Source of the DNA: Cymbidium sinense
Lineage: Eukaryota; Streptophyta; Magnoliopsida; Asparagales; Orchidaceae
DNA length: 64,000 bases
Assembly: GCA_021442155.1 (NCBI GenBank)
Contig: CM038217.1
Coordinates: forward strand, 149,179,834 to 149,243,833
Reading direction: 5' to 3'
Shown: positions 35,019 through 47,270 of the stretch, piece after piece
Layout of the letters: each line of letters opens with the position of its first letter
Numbering within the stretch: the first letter of the stretch is position 1
Made by a program: the position numbers and the translations under genes
The notes under the pieces: generated by a model
Databases searched by the model: none
What the model was told of the DNA's origin: nothing
Seen by the model: the letters and a program-made list of their open reading frames with translations, nothing else

Positions 35019-36410
35019 TTGCCTTTTGATTGGTACTCACCTTATTTTCTTAATCTAGCAAAGAAGGGATTAATCACACATACTTGGTCTAAACATAGGT
35101 TGAATTACTTTGAAAGGTTATGGGACAACCAAAGCAGACATCCTCAATCAAGACCAAGACTAGGATTCGGTACAGTAGGTCCAGTCGATGATGATGTTTA
35201 TTGCCTAATCATCACCTATCATTTAGAATCTGATAGGTTTTTTTCAAATCATGCTAACTCATATGAGGAGGTCTGTTTAAAAACCTCAAATGATCCAAAT
35301 GACTTTGAAATCAAAGATTCACTGCCAGAGTTCAAAGAGGAGATTAGGTCAACCATCAACGGGCTCAAAGAAATTAACTTAGGAACTGAAGACAATCCAC
35401 GTCTGATATACATCAGTTCTTTGTTGAATGATACTAAAACCAATGACTTAGTTAGACTGATGACTGAGTTTAAGGATTACTTTGTATGGATTTATGAAGA
35501 GATTTATGATTTATCTCTTGACGTAGCAGTCCATAAACTAGCAATAGAGCCTAGTGTTAACCCTATCAAGCAAGCTCCTAGACGTATGCGATTAGATATT
35601 GAACAATAGGTCATTTGAAATCAAGAAAGCGATCGCTTTTGCTCGGTGAAGAAAAATATCCTACCTAGTTGGCTAGTGTCATCCCAATTAAGAAAAAGAA
35701 TGGTTAAATTCACATATGCGTCGATTTTAGGAATCTAAATAAGGCATGTCCAAAAGATGAATTTCCACTAACAATACCAAAATTGATGGTGGACATTGCC
35801 TCATCTCATGTAGCCTTCTCTTTCATGGATGGCTCATCTGGATATAACCAAATAAAGATGGTCCCTGTGGATGAAAGAAATACTACTTTTTGAACCCTGA
35901 TTGGAATCTATTTCTATTGGGTCATGTCGTTTGGCCTTAAAAATGCCAGTTTTGCCTACCCATGAGCCATGACTCGAATCTTTGATGAACTCATTCATCA
36001 TCAAGTTGAATGTTATGTCGATGATCTCATAGTTAAAAGTAAAGAAAAGGAAGATCATCTCTTTGACTTGAGAGTAGTTTTTGAACGATTAAGATAATTT
36101 AACCTTAAAATGAATCCCCTGAAGTGTGCATTCATAGTAGCTTTAGGGAAATTCTTTGGGTTTGTTGACCGACACTCAGGAATAGAAATTGATCTGGAGA
36201 AGATCAAGATGATATTAGAAATGCCACCCCCTAAAAGTCTAACTCAACTCAGATCATTCTAAGGGTGGTTGGCGCATCTAAGATGCTTCATATCCAACCT
36301 ATCAGAAAGATGTCAACCATTCTCAACACTCGTCAAAAAGGATGCCAATTTTAAGTGGGATGATAAGTGTCAACATGCCTTCGAAGGCATCAAGCACTAC
36401 CTGATGAAGG
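35019..36410 (+). pseudogene. pol: Reverse transcriptase of element 2, nearly full length
   Basis: 35019-35609 encodes the N-terminal extension and start of RT, ending DVAVHKLAIEPSVNPIKQAP. After stops come VIPIKKKNG, HICVDFRNLNKACPKDEFPL, FSFMDGSSGYNQIKMV (usual D in SFMDG present), FYWVMSFGLKNASFAYP, and the active site VECYVDDLIVKSK with YVDD at 36014-36025, then NLKMNPLKCAFIV and GIEIDLEKIKMILEMPPPKS. At least six in-frame stops and a ~90-bp loss near 36407 (relative to element 1, where GKPLILYTAA is present) inactivate it. The enzyme copies the RNA genome into cDNA from the tRNA-Arg primer. It is the most complete polymerase in the window. Confidence 0.9.
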
Positions 36411-37320
36411 GAAAGAGAATGCACTTTACTATCTCAGCCATCATCTAATCCCTGTTGAGGTAAACTACCCACCTATTAAGAAGCATTGCTTAGCTTTCAT
36501 CTTTGCATCCCAAAAGCTACAACATTACTTGCCTTCTCATAAGGTGAACTTGATCTCTAGGATCAACCCACTGCAATATCACATGGCATAGCCGATGCTA
36601 TCTGGATGGTTGGTGCGTTGGTCTATGATTTTGTCACAGTTTAATATTACTTTCGTACCCCTCCATGCGATGAAAGGACAAGTGCTAACAGATTTCTTAG
36701 CAACACACCCACTTCCTGTTGATTCCCCGCTTAGTGATGACTTCCCCGATGAATAAATCATGAACTTAGGGGACACTATTGATGGGAGATTTATTTTGAT
36801 GGTGTAGCTTCCTTTCAAAAGGGAGAAGAGCCATGATCTACTCTCCCAGGAAAGGTAGGGGTAGGAATAGTTATCTAACTTTGGACCGCGATGTGATGAG
36901 ATTCTCATATCATCTATCCAATCCATACATCAACAACGAAGCCAAATATGAGGCTCTGATTGTCGATCTAGAGTAAGCCATTACACTATGCATCCAGGAC
37001 ATCAACATCTTCGAAGATTCTTAGATAGTTATCAACCAAATCACTGGGTCTTATAAAGTTCTAAAGTCTAGGCTCCATCACTACCTCAAGTACACTATGG
37101 AGTTGTTGGCCCAAATCCCAGAGATTACGATTTAAAAGATTCTTCGAGGATAAAATGTCATAGAAGATGCTTTAGCCAAGCTTGCCAAAGAATTGGCATG
37201 TCCGGAAGATGAGTCCATACCAATAAGGGTCCAAAATAGATAAGTCTTATCCCTTATTAATGCTGAACTCATCAAGAGACTCTCTATTGAAGGGGAGGTT
37301 ACCATTGCTAAAAAGGATGA
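36411..37320 (+). pseudogene. pol: RNase H and second RNase H of element 2
   Basis: First RNase H: DEGKENALYYLSHHLIPVEV, NYPPIKKHCLAFIFASQKLQ (36367-36591), then VRWSMILSQFNITFVPLHAM and GQVLTDFLATHPL, which is the usual end of this domain. Second RNase H: YFDGVASFQKG near 36795 (first acidic residue), NNEAKYEALIVDLE near 36935 (the usual EAEYEAL has K here), and FEDS followed by a stop near 37015 where GDSQLVI is expected. The dual RNase H arrangement is the Tat hallmark, and it agrees with element 1. Stops and frameshifts run through both domains. Confidence 0.85.
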
Positions 37321-37537
37321 CAAGTCAGATTAGAGGCAACCATTTATGGATTATCTAATTATAGGCAAACTATCTCAGGAGAAGTCCCTAGCACATCAGG
37401 CGAAGCAGAGTGCACCTTCCTACACTCTCTTGGATGGCACCTTATATTGGAGGTCCTTCGATCATATGTGGTTATATTGTTTGGACAAACACGAAGCCAG
37501 ATGGTGGCCTCAGTTTATCGCGCAATCCGATCCAAAG
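37321..37537 (+). pseudogene. pol: Integrase of element 2, first part, cut by an insertion
   Basis: QAKQSAPSYTLLDGTLYWRS and FDHMWLYCLDKHEA (37346-37500) are the start of the integrase zinc-finger region, matching element 1 near 6180-6040. The match with element 1 loosens after 37500, and sequence stops at 'ccaaag', where an LTR terminus begins. The frame resumes at 53820 with 'atgaaatccaag', encoding the MKSKIKRLGYYWPSMITDYM segment. The five bases CAAAG occur on both sides of the interruption, so the reading frame was contiguous before it. Confidence 0.88.
37533..37537. other. Target-site duplication, left copy (CAAAG)
   Basis: CAAAG abuts TGTGGTGTTT at 37538 and is repeated exactly after GGTCAACA at 53815-53819. 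Five bases is the usual duplication size for Ty3/gypsy integration. Confidence 0.9.
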
Positions 37538-40500
37538 TGTGGTGTTTATTTTTGGATGTTTGAGTTTTTTTTGTGTATACATCTGAGGATATACTTATTG
37601 AGGTGATCGGATATGATATTGAGGAATAATGTACTATCTCAAAAGATAGAAATCACTACCCTACAATGGACTTAATCACCTAATAAGGACTCCTAAGGCA
37701 TGATGGGTCTTAGAATATACCAGAGCTTTTTCTCCTAGCTTACATGGATGAATAAAGTAGGGTTTATTTAAACTGGGTTCTAAAGTTCTTTATGGGCACA
37801 ATCCCCATAGTTAATTACATCTTAAAGAAAGTGAATCCTTTAAGAATACTCTTAATTAAAGTAGGCAATTATTATCTCCAAAGAATTCAAAGATATGACT
37901 ATCAATAAATTAGCTATGTTTAAAAAATCAAATAGGATAGATCGAAAGGAGGGATTTATTATCGAAGCTAAAGGAGATGAGTAGGGAGTGCATAATACTA
38001 GGAGACCTAGTGAGCACTCCAATATATCCTATGGTTGAGCTTTATATTTTTAAAATTAAAGAGATTTCATATGTTTGAGTTGACATTTCATTAGAAAGCT
38101 AGGACTTATACTCTAACAACACAAGATTGTTAGGATGCCTAAGAGGTGAGGATTTATGCTAGTATCCCCATAGGAAAATGATAACCTCAGATCCTAAATC
38201 CAGTGAGCTTTGGCGAGGGCCAAAGCATGACCTAAATCTAAGGCGAAAATGGGTATATTATTTACCTCCACAAGAGAGGGTAAATCACCCGGTGGACTAA
38301 TAATCGCCTGGAGTGGCATCTAGCTAACTCCTCCTACGCTTTAAATCCATGTAGGCAAGTCATATGCTTTTGCAAGATGGTTAGGTTGTTATTATTTAGA
38401 GAAGAAACTAAGTCCTTAAACCCACTCCCTAAGAGACTAGAGCATTAGTGGTATGAATAATGACTTAATCTAATGCAAATCTCATCATATTTTATTTGAT
38501 TTTTGACACTTCAATTGACACAGGCTATAGGATTTTATATGCCTAAATGTGTAATGAAATGGGTTATGGGCCAAATCAAAAGAGAAAGAGGTGTTTTTCA
38601 TCATAGACTCTCAAAGGTTAAGCCTTTTTACTATCTAGCAAAGATGGAAACCCTCTCTTAGCAAGAGTGAAACAAAATGCATGCATGATATTAATTTTTG
38701 AGATTTTCTCATAATTCATTTATATTTTCATTTATATTCACATATATAAATGAAATATAAATTCAAACCAATCAAACTAAATTCAAAATCCAAAATCAGT
38801 TCATGAATTTCTCTTAAGTCCTTTAAGTTTTCCTTTATGGACTTAGCCTAAAACATGATCAAATCAATTCAAATTCATGGGATTTTCTCAAAACTCATTT
38901 ATATACTCATTTATATTCACATATATAAATGAAATATAAATATAAATCAATCAAATCAAATCCTCAAATCAAATTCCAAATCTAAAATTTTCCTAAGTCC
39001 TTTAAGCTCTCTTTCATGGACTTAGCCTAAATCATGATCAAATTAATTCAAATTCATTGGATTTTCTCAAAACTCATTTATATTCACATATATAAATGAA
39101 ATATAAATATAAATCAATCAAACTAAATTCAAAAATTCAAGCTTCAAACTCCAAAATTTTCCTAAGTCCTTTAAATCCTTCGTAATGGACTTAACCTAAA
39201 TCATGATTAAACCACTTCAAATCCTTGAAATTTTCTCATAATCAATTTATATTCTCATTTATATTCAGATATATAAATGAAATATAAATTCAAACAATCA
39301 AAACCAATTCCAAAAATCAAACTCAAATCCACTCAAAATCTAACCTAAGCCTTTCTAGTCAAAATCTTGAAATTAGCCAAATCAACTTCAAATCAAGCCA
39401 AACTCTTGATTTTCCTTCATGATTCAATCAACTCTACAATCATGAATCCAAATATAAAAATAAACTTCAACCGCACAATCAAAAATCAAACCCCAAATCC
39501 ATTCGTATTCTTCTTTGAATATGAAATTGTCAAATGGATCAAAACCCATTTGACCTCAAACTACTTGCAAATGGATTTATATTTCAATCATAAGTCCATA
39601 TACAAGTTCAATCAAACTCAAATCAAGCTTGACCAAGCCATTTGACCCACTTAGGTTCACTTGACCCAAAGTGACCTAAAGTACCATTATGAGCCAGATT
39701 CTAATCCTAACCAAATTAGATTGAATCAAACTCACCTATGCATCTCATCATGATCAACAATCATCATGGGATGATCAATCAACCAAATTGGGTCAAACCA
39801 AGTCAAACCTAAGGGTTGACCTAGTCAACACTTAGCCCTAACATGAAATTTCCATAAGCCAAATTGATTGAAACCATTGATCCAAGTTCATTCATGACCT
39901 ATGTTTGAACTTGACCAAGCCAACATTTGAGCCTAACCTAGCCTAATTGGCCACTTGACCCAAGTTGACCCAACTTGACCTAAAAAGTCAAAATGTGTCA
40001 AAACTTGATCTAAGCCAAATTGATTCAAAATAATGGGTCAAGTTCATTCCAAATCACTTGTGGAACTTGACCAAAGCCTCAATTGGCCAACTAGACCCAA
40101 CCTAGCCCAATGACCTTAGACCCAACATGACCTAAAGGGGTCATGTTGAGCCAAATTTGAACTTAATCAAAATTGATTGGAAACAAAGATATCAATCCAC
40201 TCCATATGACTAACCTAATCTAAACATACTCATGACCTAGCCTGGATAGGTCAAATGGGTCAAATAGGTCAACTTGACCCATTTGACCTAAATGAAGTCA
40301 TATGAGCCAAATTCAAAACTATACCAAATTGAATCAAAATAAAGTCACCAAAACATTTCAAATAGTCATATGAACTTGACCCAACCCTAGGTTTGACCCA
40401 ATTTGACCAATTGGTCAACTTGACCCAAGTTGACCCATTTTGACCTAAATGGGTCAACATGAGCCAAACCTTATCAAATGAATTCTAAATATCATGAAAC

Positions 40501-43189
40501 TTGGCCAAACCTAGTTTCTCCACATACCCAACATATCCAAATTGAAAATCAGCAAAATGATCATCCCACCCCTAGGCCATAGAACAAATTTTGGCCTAAT
40601 CTATGGGTAATTTGGTCATACCCTCTACATATCCACTTGATGCTTTCCTAATAGCTCAAGGGGACCCAATGGAAAGTGGTGCACACAACCCAATGGGTTT
40701 GGGTCAGCCCAATTGGCCCCAAGGCCAAACCCGACCCCATGGGTCAAGATAGCTCATTCTAAATCCCTCTTCCACTAAAATTCAAGCACATGGAAGGTTG
40801 GCAATCAACTCAAGGCCTCAAACCGACCATGTGCAAAGAGCTAAATGATCAAACAAATCCTCCATTGTGATCAATTGGATCAAAATGGCAAGATGGTTTG
40901 CAGCCGTCAGATCCTTCAAGGGGGAGATATACTCCCCCTAATTCAATTCAAATCCATCATTCCTCATTTCGATTGAACCTAGGGAAGTCAGAGAAGCAAT
41001 TACTCAGCCTCCCCAAGCTTCCTAGAGTGAAATCAAACTTGATCTTCTCGGGTTTCCATAGTGTAAAAATAAGAGAGCTCACTTGAACTCCCAACTTTCT
41101 CCACACTGAAAACTATCCCAATTACTCTTGCACACTTCTTCTAAGGACCAATCCGAGCTCACTCAAGCTTCCATTGGAGTTCCCATAGCAAGGAGAGGAG
41201 CAATTGGATCAAAGCCACAAGGATCTTGAAGTGGTGTTGGTCCATAGAGCAAGTCACTTAACCCCAAGGCCTAAGAATTTCAACAGGGCTTCATCTCCAC
41301 TAGACGAAGCTACCTCATCGATCTCAGTGGTAATCACCTCAGGAGGTATGAAGACCACCCTAGCATAGGAGGTGTTGGTCCTTTATGAAAGGAATTTTCA
41401 ATTTAAGCAAATTCCACCATTGGATGTGCCGCTTATTGGCTTTAGATGGTGTGGGTTAAGTTTGGTTTTGATCCGAGCTCAATCGAGCTCGGATCTTCCC
41501 CTAGATCATGGATGATCTTTGTTTATCTAAGGGGAAGAACTGGGGAGATCTTGGTCATCCATCTGCTTGTTCTGGATGGACGACCGAGATTATTCCCACA
41601 TTTAGAAAATGATTTATCCCTTTAAAAGTGGGAGATCTCTGGCCGTCCAATCTTTGATTGGACGGCAGAGATTAAAGCACGACCTGCCGCCATGCCATGT
41701 GATGCAAATTTTAAGTGGGATGCTCACCACGTGATGCGCATAAAGCACGCTGACTGCCGCCACCACGCGTCCGTAAGCTAAAGGATTAGTTAGGGATCTT
41801 TAATTAATTCTAATTAATCTATGGATCTTCTAAAAATCATATCTCTCTCAATAAATTCAGAAAAATATGAAATAAAATCTTATGAAAAGATAATTCAACC
41901 TAAAATATTTTAAAATTAATTTCAATGGATTTTGAATTATGCTTTCTCTAATTTTGGGTTTTATTAGAAATTTTATTTTGTTAATTACCTTTTAATTAAG
42001 CCTTTGATTAATCCCAAATTTCTTGGGTATGTTTTAGGGGATGACCTCTACCTCCCCTAATTTTCTTGGGATTTAGTGAAGACTTAATTAGGAGAATTGC
42101 ATATGGGTTTCCTAATTACTCCCTTAACCTAATTAAGGATAATTAAGGTATAATTAGTAGTTTTAATCCAATATTAGGGTTGATTAAGGTCAGATCTAGT
42201 AGATAGGAGGTTTATAGAATAATTTTGGGGCATTTCCCCTAAGCTATTCCCTAAACCCCCTCTTCTTTCCTTAATCCCCTATTAATTAAGGGTTAATTCA
42301 TTAATTTTCCCCTTAATTAATTTCTAAAAATTCTAAAAACTTCAAGAACTTAATTAATCTACTTTGGGTAGATGCTTAGGTGTTCAATAGCCTAAGTTCA
42401 ATTAAGAAAATCAAAACCCAATTCATATGTGTGAAGGGGTGTTTTGAAATTACTTAAGCTAAACTCCTTAAATTAATTAACCATTAATCATGAGCCAAAT
42501 TGTATTAGGCCTTTTGCTTCCTGGGTGCATTGCAATTTTACATTCCTTGTGAGTTTTTTATGTCATCTCATTGGCTCATAATTACTTGGTTAACTATGCT
42601 AAGGTAGTGTAGGTAACAGTTAATTAATTTAATTAATTCATACCATAACCTATTTAAAACATAAAAATGAATCTAATTATCTAAAAATAAACAAAAATAT
42701 CAAACACATATGGGAATGGGTTAGAAACAACAAACTCAATCCATTTTTTTTTTAAATTAAATCAAACTTAAAACTAAACAAAGATCATATTGAATACACT
42801 TTGATTTATTTTAAACTTTCTTATTCCATAAGAATGTCTTTAGGATTTAATTAAAGTGAATTTGTTTACATGCTTTCATTGCTTTGAGTCTTTCCCCAAC
42901 ATGTTAAATTTGTATGTCATGTGGTTTCATGCATTCATATTTTTCAAATTCAAGTTTAAAATGAAATTGTTTACTTTATGTCAAATTTGCATGTGTTGGC
43001 TAAAGTAGAAATATGAGTGGCTATTATCACTACTAAATTCAAATTATTTTCAAAACATATAAATCAATTATCAAATCTGAAAGTATGCTACTTATGTTTT
43101 AATTAGAAGTTTGCATGTGAAAGATTATAAAGGTATGCTTAGCGTAGGTTCCTCCTCTCTTTTATGTTAGCATAGTTTAGAATAATAGT

Positions 43190-44753
43190 TGTATGTCACC
43201 ATCTCGCCCGAGCTTGGAATACCAAGACGGGAATAGACGGTCGGATGGATAAAAGAAAACTTACATAACACTTCCAATCTTAAATAAAATCTCCAATCAT
43301 ACAAGAGCCATTACAATCCACAAATGATTTAATAATTTTCCACACATATATATACTAAAGTTCATATGACATACAATTTAAACATAATTCAACATAACAG
43401 ACATAATTACCTATCTCCTGAAGTCTCTTTACGATGATAAACATAACCTTCCCTTCTATCAGCCATTTAGTTAGGATGGTTACCTAAAAAAAATTAAACA
43501 ACTAACAATTGAATAAAATTCAATGGGTCAATTATGTTGTTACACTATAGTAAACAAGAAGGTAGAACTAATATGCATGTCAGTTTTTGTTATAACATGT
43601 ACATAAAAGAAATTTCTCAAACAATCAAACATATGGGAGGTAGGTACAGATAAATATTTCATGTGAACTTTTACTTTTACATTTATCATCCATCTTAGGA
43701 GTCACCATCTAAACCTTTACCAAAAGAAAATATTTACCAATACTCATCCAAAGAACAAGTAGCCATTACCATTTGCCAATTTCATTGGCCCTTTTTTGTC
43801 ATTTCGTGCACGGGTACATTGTGTCCCCAACTAGTACCATAAGGGGGTGAACTACACTTTCAACATACATATTCATAGCATATAATTATATGACTATGCA
43901 TATTAATTCATAACTAATAATAAATCAGTTAACTTTATAAAATGATGAAGTGGCAATATGATCTAGCATTCAGGTTATTATCCAACATGAAGAAATAGTA
44001 AACTACATCATAATTTATGAAGAAGCAGGAAAATAATCACAACTTGCAATAAGAAAAGTCATAATCATACAAACATGCATTTCATTGCAAGAAATTAAAG
44101 ATATTTTTACCATAAATGTAAGAACATAATTACCCACTTTAATTTACAGTTTCCTCTTGAATCTCCTTTCCTTTAATGCTTCTTTCCTTAATTGAAATTC
44201 CTATAACATAAAATACTGATTGGATCAATATTAGAAAGCAATTTATTTTATTTTATTCATATGATACTTACATATAGCTTTTATAAATTGATGCTCGCAT
44301 TCATCAATATTCATTATCTATTTTTAAATCAAGTTAAATTAACCTTTAATTAATTTAATATAATGATATTTATATATGTCTAATTTTCCATATAATACTT
44401 CTAAATCTTATTAATCCTATTATTTTTCTTAATATAAAATATTAAGTGTTAAAGTGACTTAATATATTTCATTTAATGTTTACCATTCCCCTTAAATGGT
44501 TCTAAATTAATTAACGTGCTATAGATAAATTTTATTTTCATTAAATGTTTATCATTTCCTTAAGATGATTTTAAATTAATTAACGATAATATAACTTAAC
44601 ATAGGTTTAAAGTTTTATTAAATTTGCAATTATATTTCATATGTAAGGGTTTAATACTTAATTACTTAACTTTGATTCATCCTACATATTCTCAAATTAC
44701 ATTTCTTGCTGAAATCTATAAACCCTAAGTCAAAATTGACATAATAACATTTC

Positions 44754-44792
<39 letters not shown>

Positions 44793-45304
44793 TAATAAAA
44801 TTTTCAATTAAATTCTTTGCTAAACTTATAACATCCTAAATCATGATCTCAATAACAATGAAATCAAAATCTTACTTTAATTAAATATACATATAAATAC
44901 ATACCTCCTTTTTCCTATTTCCTCAATCGCTTTCTAAATACACCTTGGCTTTCTATGTCTCCGCATGACGACGCATCTTCTCCCTTTGCTGCAAGGCTCT
45001 GCTCGCACAAGGGCACAAAGGCTTTCCTCCTTCCTTCTTCTTCCTCCATAAGCATGGTTTTCTTCTCCCCACACCTTCTTCCTGTACCGACAATGTGGCG
45101 TGGATCTACTCACTCTAGGCACTGACGATTTCCCCTTCTCTTTCTCCCTCTTCCATTTTCTCTTTTGCTATTTTGGGGGTTCAGTTTCAGTAAACTAAAA
45201 TCGAGCTTTTTCCCCCCTTTTTGACTTTTGAATCTATGGCGGTTGGATTTTTCATTTTATTTTATTTTATGTTTCTATTATGACTTTCGATTATTACGCT
45301 ATCA
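43190..45304 (-). mobile_element. Unrelated LTR-like insert of 2.1 kb
   Basis: On the minus strand it runs from TGATAGCGTAATAATCG (45304) to GGTGACATACA (43190), that is TG...CA. It has no similarity to the family LTR; copy c jumps directly across this place, apart from ~1 kb of LTR sequence also missing here. It holds a (TA)n run (44757-44787) and a GC-richer portion (44930-45250) with CTTC-rich text. I see no PBS, polypurine tract or coding frame, so a solo LTR of a different retrotransposon fits. The flanking five bases (ATAGT and TAAAA) do not match, so target duplication is not shown. The 62-codon frame at 44934-45122 has no recognisable protein. Confidence 0.5.
44757..44787. repeat. (TA)n microsatellite
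   Basis: Uninterrupted TA run of about 31 bases inside the unrelated LTR-like insert. Confidence 0.95.
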
Positions 45305-45612
45305 TAAAAAAATATAAATTCTTTTGCTTGTAGATACTTTATACCCCTAAGCATAATCCAATAGGCCAGATGGACTTAGTTACCCATTTGTGGGGTGATA
45401 AGTCCAATATACATGCTTGGGATTTGTGTGATTTATTTTAGCTAATCATTGTTTTGCAGGTATTAGTTAGATTTCCATTCTTCTCCTTTCATGTAAATTT
45501 GTGCACTTAGGATTTTGGAATGTTTGTTATGGAGATTAGGATGAGCATTAGTCATAAGAATCCTATCTTATGCACCATATGAAGCCTTGGAGCATCTACC
45601 TTCCAACCATCC

Positions 45613-45669
45613 AAAAGAAGAAAAGAAAGAAGAAAGAAGAAGAAAAGAAGAAGAAGAAGAAAGAAGAAA
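45613..45669 (+). repeat. GAA-rich microsatellite in LTR tail
   Basis: Irregular GAA/AAAG run. In copy c the same place (about 30305-30345) has a short 'gaagaaatgaaagaagatatgaagacttgaag' type purine stretch, so the run has expanded in this copy. Confidence 0.9.
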
Positions 45670-47251
45670 TGAAACTTGAAGACCCCATAACAATGAATTC
45701 CTTGCTTAATTGTAATTTAATTCATTTGTAATTCAGGTTGCATAAGGATAGAGCTCGGCTACCCACATTTATTTTTTGAGTTTGTGCGGTGGTGCCCGAC
45801 CATAATGGCCTCTTATTCATTTTGTGATTAGCTTTATAAATTGATTGATGATTTGTTTAGCTTGCGCATTAAGTGGCATGTTTTTCCTAGTTTCTTCCTT
45901 GCTTTATGTATGGCTTGGATGTGGATTAGGCTCTTTAGGAAAAAATAAATCTTTTACCAAACTTAACAACTCAAAATAAAAATAAAGAACTCATAACCTC
46001 ACCTAAAGCTTAGGTTTAAAATCAAGATAAAAGAATTAGCAACCCCTTAGCTGGATGAGTATTTCTTTTATAATATCATGCACAAATGCATCTTATTTTA
46101 CTCTTGATTGGAGGGCTTCCACCTTTTCCAAAGAAACTTGGCTTGACCTTTGAGAGCCATGGTGGAAACACACCTCCTCCCTTCTCATTGATTTTGGCCA
46201 ATAACTCTATTTCTCATGCATTAGGCATATGAATCCTATTATCTTGAGTCAAAATAATTGTCCAAAAATGCAAACAAAATGAAATTTGAATTGCATTAGA
46301 TTTAGGTCATTTGAAGCATGTCCCCACATGATCTAGTCTCTTTAGGAAGTAAGTTTAAGGACTTAGTCTCTTTCTAAATAAATAACAACCTAGCTATCTT
46401 GCATAAGCACAAGACTTGCCTACATGTATTTAAAATCATAGGAGGAGTTAGTTGGTAGCTACCCCCAGGTGATTGTAAGTCCAAGCACTCGGGTGATTTG
46501 TCCTCTCTTGTGGAGGCAAACCAAATACCCATTTTTGCCTTAGATTTAGGTTGTGCTTTCGGCCTTCGCCAAAGCTCCCTAGATTTAAGTTCTGAGGTTA
46601 TTTTTCCCTTTGTGGGTCATAAGCTTAAATCCTCGCCTCTTAGGCATTTCTTTGATCTTGTGTTAAGGAATCATAAGTCTTAAATCTCTAATGAAAAATG
46701 CAACTCAAACAAACTAAATCAATTTCTAAAATGTAAAGCCCAACCATAGGATAGTTTGAGATGCTCGCTAGGTTTCCTAGCATCATGAGCATCTCTTACT
46801 TATCTTTCTATTAGCTTTGATAATAACTCCCTCTCTTTGATCAATCCCATTTGATCTTCAAAAATGAACTAATCGATTGATAGTCCTTTCTATTAAAATC
46901 TTTGAACACAGTGATCATTTACCTTAATCGAGTGTTTTTCTAAGAAATTCTCATTCCTTAGGGGCTTGCCCTTGTAGGGAACTTAACGAAACCTGGTTTA
47001 AAATAAACCCTACTTTACTTTTTCATGTAAAATGGGAAGAATCTCTGGTACATATGCAGACCCATCATCCTTAGGAGTCCTTATTGAGGTGATTAGGTCC
47101 ATTAAAGGGTAGTGACTTCTGTCTTTCAAGATTATACACTATTCCTTGATGACATACCTGATCACCTGAATAAGCATATCTGGATCTGGTGGCATCCCAA
47201 AAAGATGAATTTCTATATTCTTGCCCCCTTCATTTCTCCAACATATTTTGA

Positions 47252-47270
47252 AGGTGACTCCCTCTATATA
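47252..47270 (+). other. Remnant PBS after nested LTR copy g
   Basis: AGGTGACTCCCTCTATATA follows the LTR end after TATTTTGA. It aligns with TGGCGACTCCACTATGGAT of element 2 at the core GACTCC and beyond. So copy g was the 5' LTR of a longer insertion whose internal part was deleted, the break being near 47282. Confidence 0.55.

Larger units (their letters stand above)
38695..47243 (+). mobile_element. Nested, 5'-truncated plus-strand LTR (copy g)
   Basis: Starts at the equivalent of about 24290 of copy c, so the first ~900 bases are missing. It follows the family plan: four ATAAATGAAAT units (38705-39260), TTGACC/GGTCAA tract (39600-40460), a GC-richer island (40860-41800), TTAATTAA-rich DNA (41800-42700), then, after a 2.1-kb foreign insert, the conserved tail with GAA repeats and the weak TATA-like site. 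It ends with CCAACA at about 47243 followed by a PBS remnant. It is the most diverged LTR in the window, with blocks such as 40500-40900 that I cannot match to the others. Confidence 0.75.

Noticed and set aside
39367..39645. 92-codon open frame (also 58517-58789)
   Set aside because: It falls in the ATAAATGAAAT/TTGACC part of the LTR; the frame is not kept in the other LTR copies.
44934..45122. 62-codon open frame in the GC-richer part of the foreign insert
   Set aside because: Arg/Cys-rich, no motif, no neighbour in frame; composition alone explains the open frame.
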